Shown one piece after another: positions 24,418-34,499 of a stretch of DNA of 64,000 bases; the stretch's first letter is position 1, and each line of letters begins with the position of its first letter. Under the pieces are notes generated by a model. It was not told the origin of the DNA. It made no database searches and saw nothing but the letters and a program-made list of their open reading frames with translations. The stretch lies in assembly GCF_963576615.1 (NCBI RefSeq), contig NC_088717.1:57243526-57307525 (forward strand). Reading direction: 5' to 3'. Made by a program: the position numbers and the translations under genes. Origin of the DNA: Watersipora subatra. Taxonomy: Eukaryota; Bryozoa; Gymnolaemata; Cheilostomatida; Watersiporidae.

Positions 24418-24725
24418 ATGTTTGCTCAACTTCAGCCATGATGATGTGAAGTAGTGTGATTAGACCATATAATCCAGGATATAATAAATGTAGTAGATTA
24501 TTGTGGCACCATTCCTCAGTGCGCGTGTGTGAGAAAAAAAAGGGATGTGGTTAGGTATAATACTTCTGATTGGTTAATATCCGTTGAGTATAATTGGTTA
24601 GTATAAATGTTGTTATCCAACCAGGATGATTGTCTTCATAGAGTATGTAGTTGCTATGATGATAATATTGTGAAGTAAATATATATATGTGTACAGGAGA
24701 GGGTAATTCCCATTGTATATTAACA
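24416..24725 (-). repeat. Copia 3' LTR
   Basis: 310-bp terminal repeat matching 30211-30515. Just inside it (+ strand 24726-24745, gcccccatcgatggggatta) the element-sense strand reads a G-rich run GATGGGGGC next to the LTR, as expected for the polypurine tract. Confidence 0.93.
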
Positions 24726-24863
24726 GCCCCCATCGATGGGGATTAGGTCTAGGATTGACCTGAAGCGAGTTGTCGGTAGTGGTTTTGTAAGGATACTTGC
24801 TACATTATCGGTTGTAGATACGTGCTGAAATCTGACCTCGGTGAGCTGTCTGACGCATTAATA

Positions 24864-26458
24864 TCATATTTCCATATGTTTAGACCGTTGGTGTTGCTTG
24901 CTTGACGGTTTGGTCATAGCGATCGCGCTAAGATTGTCGCCAAATACGTTAGTTTGTTCGTTAGTGTCAGTATCGAGCGATTTGAAAAGTTTTCGCAGAT
25001 AGAAAGCTTTTTTTGTAGACTCGGTAATTGCCATAAGCTCAGCTTCTGTTGATGATAACGCTACTGTCTGTTGTTTACGACTATTCCAGCTGATGGGCGA
25101 GTTGCCGTACAAGAAGATATAGCCTGTGATTGATTTTCGATCTTCCTGATCACCTCTCCAGTCCGAATCACTGAAGCCGTGTAGAAGATCAGTCGACGGT
25201 TTGAAGTGTAGGGTGTAATCGATAGTTTTCTTGATATAACGTAGTACTCGTTTAGCTGTGGTGATGTGTTCATCAGATGGGCAGTCGAGGAACTGTGAGA
25301 GTTTGGACACTATCCAACATATATCTGGCCGCTTTCCCATAGCTAGGTATAGGAGACTTCCAACTAGTTGTCGGTACGGATAGTGGGTGGTTTTATTGTT
25401 CTCGGAACTCTTGGTGAGTTGTAATCCGGGATCTGCTGGCATGTTGACTGTGTTGCAGTCTTCCATCTTATATCATGCTAGTATGGATTCGACGTATCGC
25501 TTCTGATTCATTGTATAGGATCCATCAGAATTGCATTCGAAATCGATCCCAAGAAACCATGCTAATGGTCCTTGGCCGTCCATTCTAAACAGGTCTTCTA
25601 GATTCTGTTTGACCGCACTGATTTTGGAGTCACCTGATCCTGCAATGATAATATCATCAACCCAAAACAGTATAATGGTAATGTGATTACCTTCGCGCTT
25701 GGTGTATATGCATGGATCTACTTCACTACTTACGTAGTCCACAGATTTTAAGTAGTTTGTGAGAGTAATATGCCAGTGGCGCCCTGACTGTTTAAGACTG
25801 TACAGCGATCGTTAGAGATGACACGTGAGTCCTGCTCCCTTGTCGTTTGTCTGAATAAAACCAAGTGGTTGTTCGAAGTATATGTCCTTATCTATTGGAG
25901 CGTTTAAGTAAACACCTTTTACGTCCATTTGGTGTAAGAGTAATTTAGTGTTTGTGGCATACTGTAGTACAGTGCGGATAGATGTAAAACAAGTTGTAGG
26001 CGAGTACGTTTCGTCGTAGTCCGCGCCATAGATTTGTGAAAAGCCTCGAGCTACATATCTGGCTTTGCATTGAACTTCACCCTCTGTCTTCTCTTGTTTC
26101 CAGTGTGCATACCCACTTGCCGTTTGTTTCTGATCGGTCTGCAGGTAGTGATATGATTTCATACATGTCGTTCTCTATGAGAAAGTCCACTTCAACTTGC
26201 ATAGCCTTCTTCCAGTGTGTAGCTTCTGGAGAGTCGATGGCCTGTTCATACGTCGATGGTATAAGTATGTTGTCTGAAGTGGTGATTTTGTAGCATACGT
26301 AGTCGCTCAGGTATGAAGGTTTACGTGTAGCGCATTTCTCGCCTTGTGGTGGCAGTATAGGGCTTACTGGATCGACATCGGGTATTGTTGGTTCGACGGC
26401 GTCTGGTGTGATACGTATGTGATTATCAGTTTGGTCGATTTGGTCATCTGATGAGTTA
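24864..26458 (-). pseudogene. Copia reverse transcriptase / RNase H region (broken frames)
   Basis: Three adjacent minus-strand frames (26469-25812, 25742-25473, 25466-24864) cover the Copia RT and RNase H. Marks seen: MDVKGVYLNAPI (RT motif A region, catalytic Asp), FWVDDIIIAGS (motif C; W instead of the usual Y before VDD), LVGSLLYLAMGKRPDI and, in RNase H, DSDWRGDQEDRKSITGY and VALSSTEAELMAI. Breaks: a frameshift inside the first frame near 26080-26160, a stop near 25812 with sequence disruption to 25742, and a stop at about 25470. The C-terminal frame ends at SKHMEI. Function is lost; this annotates the remains only. Confidence 0.93.
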
Positions 26459-26601
26459 GTTTTGTCCATAGATATATATACCTAGATTGGCCAATAATAG
26501 CTAGTCCCATTGGTGGCCTTGTCAGACTTAAATGCCATGACGCAACATCACTGTATTGTACCTTACGCTTGACTGACCGCAAGATTCATCATTAGTTTAC
26601 A

Positions 26602-27537
26602 ATGGCTGAAGCTGAGAAGAGTGTGTCAGCTGCTACTAAGGTGAGTTTTTTACTACTTTTAATATCAAAGATAGGCTTGGAACTCCTAAATATCAGCTGT
26701 AAGGCTTTATAGTAAAAACTAGAACAGTTTTCATACCAATAGTGGACATATTTTCCCCATATTTGACACTTTGAAAAAATTATTGAAGACAATCAAATCA
26801 GCAGACATCATTGTTTGTCAAGTTACTATCAACTTCAACTTGTTTGTTTCATTAACTGATTGACTCTCTCTTGGAAGGTTTCCTTAACTTTGCCCAAGGA
26901 GCTGCTTGTGTAATACTGCTACTTTGTGATGCTTGAGTCATTAATTTGGATACCATCTTGCTATAAATCACTAAGTCAGAATGGAATTAATATTCATTGC
27001 TATTTTGGCAGCGATCTCACCATTATTCATCAAGCTCACAGTCATCTGAGAGGACTAGTAAGAATTGCTGCGTTGCTTTTGGATGTTCCAATTATCCAAG
27101 AAAATGCCCAGAGAAAAGCTTTCACAGGTAGGACAATATAACAAACATTCACCCTGCTAATCGTTGGGAGAATTCATGAACATACTACATGAGCATGGCT
27201 TGGAGCATGGTTATCTTTGGCTATAATCAGGCTTAAAAGTTTCCATTATTTGACAAGGTTAATGCTACACTTCTCAAAGGCAAAAAGTCAATAATCCAAT
27301 GAGCAAAAAACACCACTAATTGTATGTATCTTTTATTACTTGTTAAGTTTTCCTACTGCTGCTGATCGCAAGGATGCCTGGATTAAAGCAGTGAGACGAG
27401 AACAGTGGACCCCAAGTAAATCTTCTGTACTTTGTTCAGACCACTTCACTAGTGACAGCTACCAAGTATCACCTGGTATTGGGAAAAAAGCTAGATTGAA
27501 GGCCAATACCATACCAACATTAGAGTTTGTCTTTTAA
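26602..27537 (+). CDS. THAP-domain protein, 114 residues, inside the P-like transposon
   Basis: Predicted sequence-specific DNA-binding protein. Three exons with sound splice sites: 26602-26640 (ATG; donor gtgagt), 27012-27127 (acceptor ttttggcag; donor gtagga), 27348-27537 (acceptor ttgttaag; stop TAA). Phases join to 114 residues. After a 30-residue Ser-rich leader comes a full THAP zinc finger: C33-x4-C38-x42-C81-x2-H84, with the invariant FP (53-54), W63, P74 and a terminal IPTLEF like the family's AVPT.F. The protein stops right after the finger, so it lacks the transposase region of P elements. The ATG lies at the inner edge of the left TIR, which would serve as promoter/5' UTR. AATAAA at 27828-27833 could be its poly(A) signal. 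It could be a truncated transposase, a KP-like repressor or simply a dead-end ORF; expression is unknown. Confidence 0.8.
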
Positions 27538-27837
27538 GACATTGATGAAATTCAAATTTATCAAAGACAACTGTTGTAATGAAGGATAACTTATATCTCC
27601 CTCTCTCGCAAATGCTAGCATTAGCTGCTATTGTATGTATTTAATTTTACATTTTAAATAATCACATTTCCTTGTATTATTTTTTGATTGTTGCTTTTTG
27701 AAAGCATGTGGTAAATTATGACAATAACCAACATCTTCTTTCTGTTACAATATCTTGTTTTGAGTGTTTTATTTGCATTTTTAGAGTATGGAAACCAAGC
27801 AATATATATTTAATTGTTCGATATATAAATAAATTGC

Positions 27838-27912
27838 ACCAACATGCGAGTATATTAACATACGAGCTCAGTCTCGGAACGCATTAAGCTCGTAAGTTGA
27901 AGTATGACTGTA
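27838..27912. repeat. Mariner-type terminal fragment
   Basis: Ends '...cgcattaagctcgtaagttgaagtatgactg' followed by TA. Read inward this is CAGTCATACTTCAACTTACG after TA, a common Tc1/mariner terminus. Only this end is seen. Confidence 0.5.
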
Positions 27913-28048
27913 TAAGTTTTTAGCTTTTAAGAGCTTGTAATCACCTTCTCATATATTTCACACCTACAACACAACAGAGTAAGGCATGGTGAATCTTATG
28001 ACACCAAATAACTGCAATGAGAATTTTGTTGCAAGTCAACCTTTAACT
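27912..28048. mobile_element. Truncated copy of the TTAA-MITE
   Basis: Matches the right terminus of the element at 37190-38068 ('gcttttaagagcttgtaatcac' to 'ttgcaagtcaacct'), ending at 28044 next to TTAA (28045-28048). The other terminus is missing. It abuts the antisense transposase-like exon, so it probably inserted into that gene. Confidence 0.7.
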
Positions 28049-28343
28049 TGCTTATGCATATTGTACAAATAACTTGGTATTGTCCTTTCGTGACTGGCTT
28101 CTTAGTGGTGGCAATTAGTGCTAGCCTGGCAAAGTTTTTCATCAATCCAGCGCTACTAAGCAACACTCTTGTCGCTTTCTCGTTGTGGTTGCAAACCTCA
28201 ATCACCACAGGCGAAGACAAAGTCAAGCCACCCTGATTCTTAACTGTAATTAGGGAATTCGTTGCTTGGTTTACATCAACGTTGGTAACATCTACGATGC
28301 TAGTGATACAATCATTACACTTCAGCTTTGGTGACCTAGCCAG
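28043..28343 (-). pseudogene. Antisense exon resembling the C-terminal part of a THAP/P-type transposase
   Basis: Minus-strand open frame with an acceptor-like 'gatgattttacag' just before 28343. The sequence has KCNDCITSI (C-x2-C), a spacer, then SLITVKNQGGLTLSSPVVIEVCN, close to the 'LI..K..GGL..PS..V..(I/V)C' block that I associate with the C-terminal region of THAP9/P-type transposases. The 3' end runs into the TTAA-MITE terminus (28044), so its natural stop is gone. Orientation is opposite to the THAP gene. Either the transposon interior was rearranged or this is a fragment of a second transposon. The similarity is from memory of the family and is moderate. Confidence 0.45.
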
Positions 28344-28469
28344 CTGTAAAATCATCATTCTGTCTCATTTTTGACTTCAGACATACTTGCATACTCATCA
28401 TATTTAGTCATGTTTAGTTCAGCATATTAGTCTATTTACCTAGCCAAGGTCTGGCTCTTTGAGTGGGTG

Positions 28470-28570
28470 GGCTATTTCTCCTCCCCTCTCCATTCCCCTT
28501 CTCTTTTTTCCCCTTCTAACTTATTCTTTGGAGAAGGGGAAAAGAGAGAATGGGGATAAGAGAGGGTTGC
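28470..28570. repeat. Imperfect inverted repeat, pyrimidine/purine arms
   Basis: 'ccattccccttctctttttt' and, about 30 bp later, 'aaaagagagaatgggg' form a hairpin-capable pair inside the P-like element. Confidence 0.6.
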
Positions 28571-28867
28571 AAATAAAGCCATGATGGCTCATGATTTCTG
28601 TGCAACAATTCATAGCTTTTATAGTTTTAATCTATGGTGGTTATCAGATATTATCACAGAATTGCTTTAGTTTACTGGATTATGTATACAAGAAGGTTTT
28701 TATGTGAAAATAAATGTAATTTTGTTACCTTCTTCCCATTAGATTCATTGTAAACAGCAGTGCAGTCAAGCGTGAGGTACAATACAGTGACGTTGCATCG
28801 TGCTATTTAGGTCTGACAGGCTTTTTCCCTATTGGCCAATCTAGGTATATATATCTATGGTTTTGTC

Positions 28868-29610
28868 ATCCGGTGGGGCTACATTTGATGGAGCTGACGA
28901 GATTCGGAAATTACGCGAAGTAACAATGTTACTCGTGGTTTTGTTAAGTACATAATGTCTTTGACTACGCTGGTTTACCCCGAGGTAGATGCCGGGTTCT
29001 CTGCATGAATCTAATTTACTACCTGGTTTGAGTTCCTTGTATATAGTACACGGCGAGTCAAACTGGTAAGTGTTACTTAAGTCAGACTTGTGTCCAGTGA
29101 ATAGTTCATAAGCAGTCTTACCAGTTCATTGCTGATCTGCTCGGTTACGTAGGTGTGACACATGATTGACACTATATGTACCGTCGGCTAGTTCTAAGGT
29201 ATGTATGTCGGCGTTGAATGTTTTATCGTATGATATAAACAGCTTTTCATCGTTTACCATGTGGCTGGTAGCACCACAGTCGACTACTATGTCTGAGCAT
29301 AAGTTGACTACTTTATAAGCGATAGAGTTACTGCAATCGTTAATGTTGAAAGTATAATCACAATTTGTAACATTGTGACCTGTGCATACACTGGCAGTTG
29401 ATTTAGTATCACCGCGCTTCTTTGAGAAACAGACACTTTCTACGTGACCGTCCTGTTTACAAAATGTACAACTTAGTTTGGATTTACTGCGACAGTCCTT
29501 GGTAGCGTGGTTTGATTTTCCACATGCATTACATTGAGTGCCAGTAGCGATGCTCTTGTCTCGAGAATGTGTGTGGTTAGTCTTACCTGTGTGTTTGGTA
29601 GACCTACCTC
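28868..29610 (-). pseudogene. Copia zinc knuckles, protease and integrase C-terminus, integrase core deleted
   Basis: In element direction from 29610: two CCHC knuckles (CNACGKSNHATKDC and CTFCKQDGHVESVC), then the aspartic protease active site VDCGATSHM (near 29275). At about 29125 the frame hits a stop (VSHLRNRADQQ*) and passes at once into TGKTAYELFTGHKSDLSN, which is the integrase region after the catalytic core. The pre-integrase and DDE core are therefore deleted. The frame ends at the P-like transposon insertion (28867). Confidence 0.8.
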
Positions 29611-29611
29611 T

Positions 29612-30151
29612 TTAGGTGTTGAGAGCAGTGTCCGCTGTTTCGTTACGTGCTGCGTCAGTGTCCGCCTGTGCCCTTAGGTCAGCTTTAAATTGTGTAAGTG
29701 TTTTCTCCTTATCCAGCTGCGTGTGTACTGTGATGAACGAGTTGTATGGCGGAGGTAGTCCTTTTAGTAACATCGCAATGATTAGATTGTCCGATAATTG
29801 TTCATTGGTTGCGCGTAGCCTTGTGCTAGCCCTTTCCGCTCTAAGTTTATAGTCTGTTACGCTCTCACCACCTGTCATAGTGAGCGTGGTTAGTTCCCTG
29901 TATAGCTGGAGAATTCTTGGCTTCTCTGTGCTTTGGTAATGAGTTCGTAGTATCTTAAGAGCCTTGTTGCCGCTGTCTTCTGCATCATTCGTGATGAGTT
30001 CCAGTGATTTTTCACCTAAGATCTGAGTCAGCTCGGCATAAGCCCTGCGATCTGATGATTTGTCTGGATCAGTTACAGCTATAATAGCTCCATAAATCTT
30101 AGCGTTTTTGCCTAGAGTACATAAATAGTTTTCAAGAATCTTGTCTCCCAA
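29612..30151 (-). CDS. Copia gag (capsid) frame, 179 codons
   Basis: Open frame starting MGDKILENYL close behind the primer binding site. It has the Copia gag block with YRELTTLTMTGGESVTDY, followed by LSDNLIIAMLLKGLPPPYNSF, typical of UBN2/Retrotran_gag domains. The frame stops at 29612, just before the zinc knuckles, which follow in the next block. It is the best preserved part of the element. It packages element RNA; the downstream pol is non-functional. Confidence 0.85.
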   Translation of the reverse strand: MGDKILENYLCTLGKNAKIYGAIIAVTDPDKSSDRRAYAELTQILGEKSLELITNDAEDSGNKALKILRTHYQSTEKPRILQLYRELTTLTMTGGESVTDYKLRAERASTRLRATNEQLSDNLIIAMLLKGLPPPYNSFITVHTQLDKEKTLTQFKADLRAQADTDAARNETADTALNT

Positions 30152-30191
30152 AGTTTATATGTTTCCTGCTTTCCATTGAAGAATAGCTTTC

Positions 30192-30210
30192 CCCTGGGCT
30201 CATAACCTAT
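30192..30210 (-). promoter_or_regulatory. Copia primer binding site matching the initiator tRNA-Met anticodon arm
   Basis: Directly inside the 5' LTR the + strand reads cctgggctcataacctat. This is nearly identical to the anticodon stem-loop of initiator tRNA-Met (CTGGGCCCATAACC), so the element-sense strand is complementary to the middle of that tRNA and not to its 3' end. Internal (half-molecule) tRNA-iMet priming is known for Drosophila copia. Confidence 0.75.
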
Positions 30211-30515
30211 TGATGTTTGCTCACCTTCAGCCATGAGGATGTGAAGTAGTGTGATTAAACCATATAATCCAGGAAATAATAATTGTAGTAGATTATTGTG
30301 GCGCCATTCCTCAGTGCGTGTGTGAGAAAAAAAGGGATGTAGTTAGGTATAATATTTCTGATTGGTTAATATCCGTTGAGTATAATTGGTTATTATAAAT
30401 GTTGTTATCCAACCAGGATGGTTGTCTTCATAGAGTATGTAGTTGCTATGATGATAATATAGTGGAGTAAATATATATATATACAGGAGAGGGTAATTCC
30501 CGTTGTATATTAACA
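30211..30515 (-). repeat. Copia 5' LTR
   Basis: 305-bp terminal repeat, pair of 24416-24725; length differences lie in the AT and A runs. Confidence 0.93.
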
Positions 30516-30573
30516 TATATGAGCAATCTTTATTGTGGTAATCAATAGTCATATTTTACAATATGTTTTCCAC

Positions 30574-30613
30574 CAATGATATACAGCCCCCATATTTGGG
30601 CTGTATATCATTG
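30574..30613. repeat. 16-bp perfect hairpin
   Basis: caatgatatacagccc (30574-30589), 8-base spacer, gggctgtatatcattg (30598-30613), about 60 bp outside the Copia 5' LTR. Confidence 0.85.
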
Positions 30614-32190
30614 TTTCCACAAGGTGCCACAGCAAGTAAACTAACTAAAAAGCAGGGTACAACAAAAAAATAAAAAAGAACGCAAAGTAACTATAGTCTG
30701 AATAAAAAAACTAGTGAATCGTCTAACTAATATAATAATGTTGGAACTGAATGCATAAAATATGTAATACGCAAGCTTGAGGATTGATATGAATATTGTT
30801 TAGACAAAAGTGGACAAATAAAACCTTTGTGAAAATAGTTATGCATATCTATGACAACAAATTTCTAATTAAGACAACAACGTGTAATATAAAAATGTTA
30901 AAATAGGTAAGGCTATATGGTGAATGGTATTCTTGGTCAGAGAATAAAAGATTGCAGAGGCAGAGTTCTTAAATGGGTGCAGAGGTTTTTAAATGAATTT
31001 CTAGGGAAAGGTATATGAGTGAATAGTACACATTCTGGGCTTTTCATTGGTTACTCCTGTTAGAGCCTTTGCTTCTAAGGAGTTAGATATTTCAAAGGCC
31101 AAAATTACAACAGTTCGTATTAGCTCTAATGGTATAACTGGATATCCGCCGCCAATGCTTTACCAGAAGTCGACCGATGCATCCACTTTCACTCTTCCAC
31201 TCAGCCGTTTTCGAGAAGTCATGTGGGCTCATAGCCTCAGAGTATGTAATTAGCTGACTCAGGCGTCTTAACTGGAGTCCGATAAAATGAATTTTAGCTT
31301 TAGCACCCACGTATCGCTAAATTGAACTTTAGCTGCGGTATTGGCCGTCTCTACGCATTTTAAATAAAACCTAAGATATTTTATTAAAACAAATTGCATA
31401 CCTAAGGCAAAATTGTTTAGCTAACTAAAGTGCAACCTGGTAGTAAATGTTGCACTAAAAGATAAGTTTGTAATGGTAAGTTATATTATTGTTGGTTCGT
31501 GTTACTTTGAATGGAAGTCACTGAGATCGATTCAACGGTAGCATGTGTATTACGATCAAGATTTTTTGAATGGAGCTAACATCTTAGCATATTATAGTTA
31601 AAAAGGCTTGGATAGACCAAATGCACTGTCTTCCACTGGAAGTCATTAGTGCTTGATATTATTAAATATTTTTGAATGAAAATGCATATAACGAAGAACA
31701 TCGAGCGCCTTTATCATCTATCAGGTATCTGGAGAGAATTATCAATCTTAGTTTGATGATGCAATACAAAATACAGTACAAAGTACGAGTGCAGATCTGC
31801 CAAGTTCATATCAACTAGCTATTATGATGACTAACTGTGATGGCTAACTAGGACTAGACTAACTAGGATGACTAGCTGTCAAGTTGTTGTATTTTTCAAA
31901 ATCCATGGGGGAATATTGTACACGGTATTGGCTTAAGGACCAAAAAGCGTAGTTTATTATATAACTATAACAAGTTACATACTATTACAAGTTACAAGAC
32001 ATACTGTTACAAGTGAAATGGAATTAGCCCTGGTTAGGGCTAATTATATAGTAAATATTGGTTAGTAAACATTGCCCATGATTTTAACTGGTGAAGTAAA
32101 CTCAGGGTAACCCCTGAACCAGGTCAAACAAGAACTGATGCTTGGTTATAGTAGCTTAGACACCTCCAATTTAACTATACTTCCATCCCT
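30614..32190. other. Spacer: no supported gene
   Basis: No recognisable coding or repeat structure. Opposed short frames near 31047-31310 overlap each other and have no domain. Confidence 0.4.
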
Positions 32191-32445
32191 GCCAGCGTAA
32201 GAGCCGGTAATACCGACTCGCTATCACACAGCCGATAGCAGACTGTCGATATACCAATGCAACTTCAACAAGAGCCGATAAATTAGAGTCTGTATAACAG
32301 CTGATAGCAGACTGTATATACCAGCGCAACTCCAACAAAAGTCGATAATATAGACTATATACTACAGCCGATAGCAGACTATAAATACCAATGCAATCCC
32401 AGCAAAAGAGCTGTTAAATACTGACTATATATTACAGCTGAAAGC

Positions 32446-32489
<44 letters not shown>

Positions 32490-32640
32490 AGCGCAACTCC
32501 AACAAGAGCCAATAAATACAGACTTTCTATAACAGCCGATAGCAGGCTGTACATATACCAGCGCAACTCCAACAAGAGCCAATGAATACAGACTCTATAT
32601 ACTACAGCCGATAGCAGACTGTATAAATACCAGTGCAAGT
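32190..32640. repeat. 67-70 bp satellite, about 6 units, with internal (AT)n
   Basis: Units share 'ccagcgcaactccaacaaga' and 'cagccgatagcagactgtat'. Starts at 32253, 32320, 32488 and 32558 show spacings of 67-70 bp; one unit is enlarged by an (AT)n run at 32452-32487. Confidence 0.9.
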
Positions 32641-33090
32641 GATATCATAGTATGCCTCACCATACTAGCCAAGTCTTGACTGCTCCTCAAATGCAAAAAC
32701 AACTGTTTATATAAGCGAGCAGAAGTAAACACAGCATATGATTGGTGGTTACAAGTAGTTGAAGATTGTAGGTCAAAACGGCAGTTACTTAAAAAAACGC
32801 TATTTACAAGTAAATACATAATATAACAATTTTGCTACATTTTTGTAATACAGTAATTAATATGGGAAAAGAGTTGATAATAAAACAAAGAACCAACAAT
32901 TATTCTTTCTTGAAGTGGAGAGGATTTTCTGCTTCCAAGTCCAATGTAGCGGGTGCTTTATAGTTCTTTTAGTGGGCGCATTTTAGTTTGCATTTATTCC
33001 ATTCTTTGTTAGCCATTCGAACACGTCATAATTTGAATTTCTTAGTTAGATAAATAAGCCCTGATATACTCGCTAGTGTAGTTTTAGCCT
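32641..33090. other. Spacer: nothing recognised
   Basis: No gene or repeat boundary visible. Confidence 0.4.
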
Positions 33091-33690
33091 TTGCTCCTAT
33101 CCTTTCCGCAGCCCCTCTCATTGCCACCAACATTTAATGAAGAGTTGTCCTTTTGCTTTAGTGGTCGAAAGTCTTTTTCGTAAATTTTACGCAAATTTAC
33201 TACACTGGGATTTGCACATAGACTCAATAACTGCCAGGGTGTCTCAAAGGCTTGGTATGATTAAGCATGTTTTGTATGGCGTCCCCAGAGAAGTGATAAG
33301 GATCGCTACCTCACATTGGTTAGGCCAATAATGGACTATGCCAGTGAGGTATGGGACTCATATTTAATGAGACAGATAACACTTTTAGAAAATGTGCAAA
33401 GGAAGGCAATTCATTTTATTTCAGGGATTAAGGGTACAATGAGTGTATCGGTGTATGAGTGTATCAACATTCTTAATATCGAACTCTTAGCGCATCGACG
33501 AAAGAATGCTCGCATGACTTTAGTATTTCGGTTTTTATCCGAGGGTGTTCACAGTTCGATTATCAACAGTTTTGAACATATACAAGATTTTATTCACAAC
33601 CTTGAAACCAGACAGGCAACAGGTTGGGCACCCCTGGTATTATCCACAAACCAAAAATTTTATCACCAAAGCTTTGCACTCTGAACTTCA
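33091..33690 (+). pseudogene. 5'-truncated non-LTR retrotransposon (LINE), RT thumb/C-terminal part
   Basis: Two overlapping + frames (about 33150-33331 and 33310-33684) with one frameshift near 33300. The first has HWDLHIDSITARVSQRLGMI, the second LVRPIMDYASEVWDSYL then LLENVQRKAIHFI. This 'L.RP..EYA..VWDPY...DI..LE.VQRRA.+F' block is the end of LINE reverse transcriptases (Jockey/CR1-like). The catalytic RT part is absent, as usual for 5'-truncated LINE copies. Confidence 0.85.
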
Positions 33691-34480
33691 CGTAACTTGC
33701 GTGGCTATGATTAAAGGGCACCAAGTATTTTTTGCATGCCCATGTGCAAGCGTTTTTTTATGAAGCGTCATCAAATTGATGGCCTTATTTTACTTGGCCC
33801 CGGGGTCTAAAGGCCCTATTTCAACCTAGGGGCGGACAATTCACACTTTGGTAATTAGGTCCTTTTCCCAGTGATTATCTAGTATTATTGTCTTATGAGC
33901 CTACTTTAAAGATTCAGTAGCAATAACCAAATAATAAGACCACAATTAGGATCAAGACAACTTTAATTATTATTAAACACCATATGGATATAAAGGTTAT
34001 CTAACCACTGTTGTCATAATTACCAAATATAAAGAAAATTCCTTAATACAAATAAAAGATACCAAGTCACAGTATAAAGTAAATGCGCGTGTCCTTTTGA
34101 CAAGAAAACGTTTGCTAGACGGCCAAGCTCTTCAAAAATATATCCCAATCCTAATAACAACAAATCGATCCTAGCTTTTGCAAGGCTTTTTTAAAAAGCT
34201 AGCTTTGGTGCAAAAGCAGACTACGGCGAGGACAGGGCAACCAACCAGTGGTTGTGAGTTCACGGCCAACAAGCCACAAAACCAAATATCATTCACTTGC
34301 TAAATCCAGAAATCCATAACATTCCCTGTCTCTAGATGTTACATAGCAGAACAAAATGAAACATCGAAAGATAAAGGATCTCAGATACTAGTCTAAATGA
34401 GACCCGATTATGGCTTTAGCTGCGGAAACACTGCCCTGCGTACACTCTAGGTCAGACAGACCATGATGAACTTTCAGCAA
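33691..34480. other. LINE 3' flank and unassigned sequence
   Basis: Probably 3' UTR of the LINE followed by unassigned DNA; no gene recognised. Confidence 0.35.
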
Positions 34481-34499
34481 AGTCTCTTCAAGCTGAGCA

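Larger units (their letters stand above)
26459..28867. mobile_element. P-superfamily-like DNA transposon (2393 bp) with 8-bp TSD and long TIRs
   Basis: The element is 26467-28859, flanked by the exact 8-bp direct repeat GTTTTGTC (26459-26466 and 28860-28867). The termini are inverted repeats starting CATAGATATATATACCTAG. They stay alike for about 115-130 bp, up to 'gtttacaATG', apart from a small length difference near 26497-26515. Removing it rejoins the Copia coding sequence. 8-bp TSD, termini beginning CA, and an internal THAP-domain gene are the known combination for P elements. The TIRs are longer than the 31 bp of the Drosophila P element. No complete transposase is present, so it is non-autonomous. 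Confidence 0.85.
24416..30515 (-). mobile_element. Copia-type LTR retrotransposon, defective, split by a P-like transposon
   Basis: The minus-strand element runs from 5' LTR (30211-30515) to 3' LTR (24416-24725). LTRs of 305/310 bp are TG...CA bounded (on the + strand TGATGTTTGC...TATTAACA) and closely alike, so insertion is not ancient. Order in element direction: gag, CCHC knuckles, protease, integrase C-terminus, (inserted P-like element), reverse transcriptase, RNase H. That is the Ty1/Copia order (integrase before RT). The integrase core is missing and the RT part has stops, so the copy is non-autonomous. The flanks (attat and tatat) are similar but do not give an exact 5-bp TSD. Confidence 0.93.

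Noticed and set aside
28048-28236. + strand 62-codon frame opposite the transposase-like exon
   Set aside because: It is the complement of the more convincing minus-strand frame with C-x2-C and GGL motifs.
24411-30520. Exact target-site duplication for the Copia element
   Set aside because: The flanks attat and tatat are not identical; the left flank lies in an (AT)n run that may have slipped, so no TSD is claimed.
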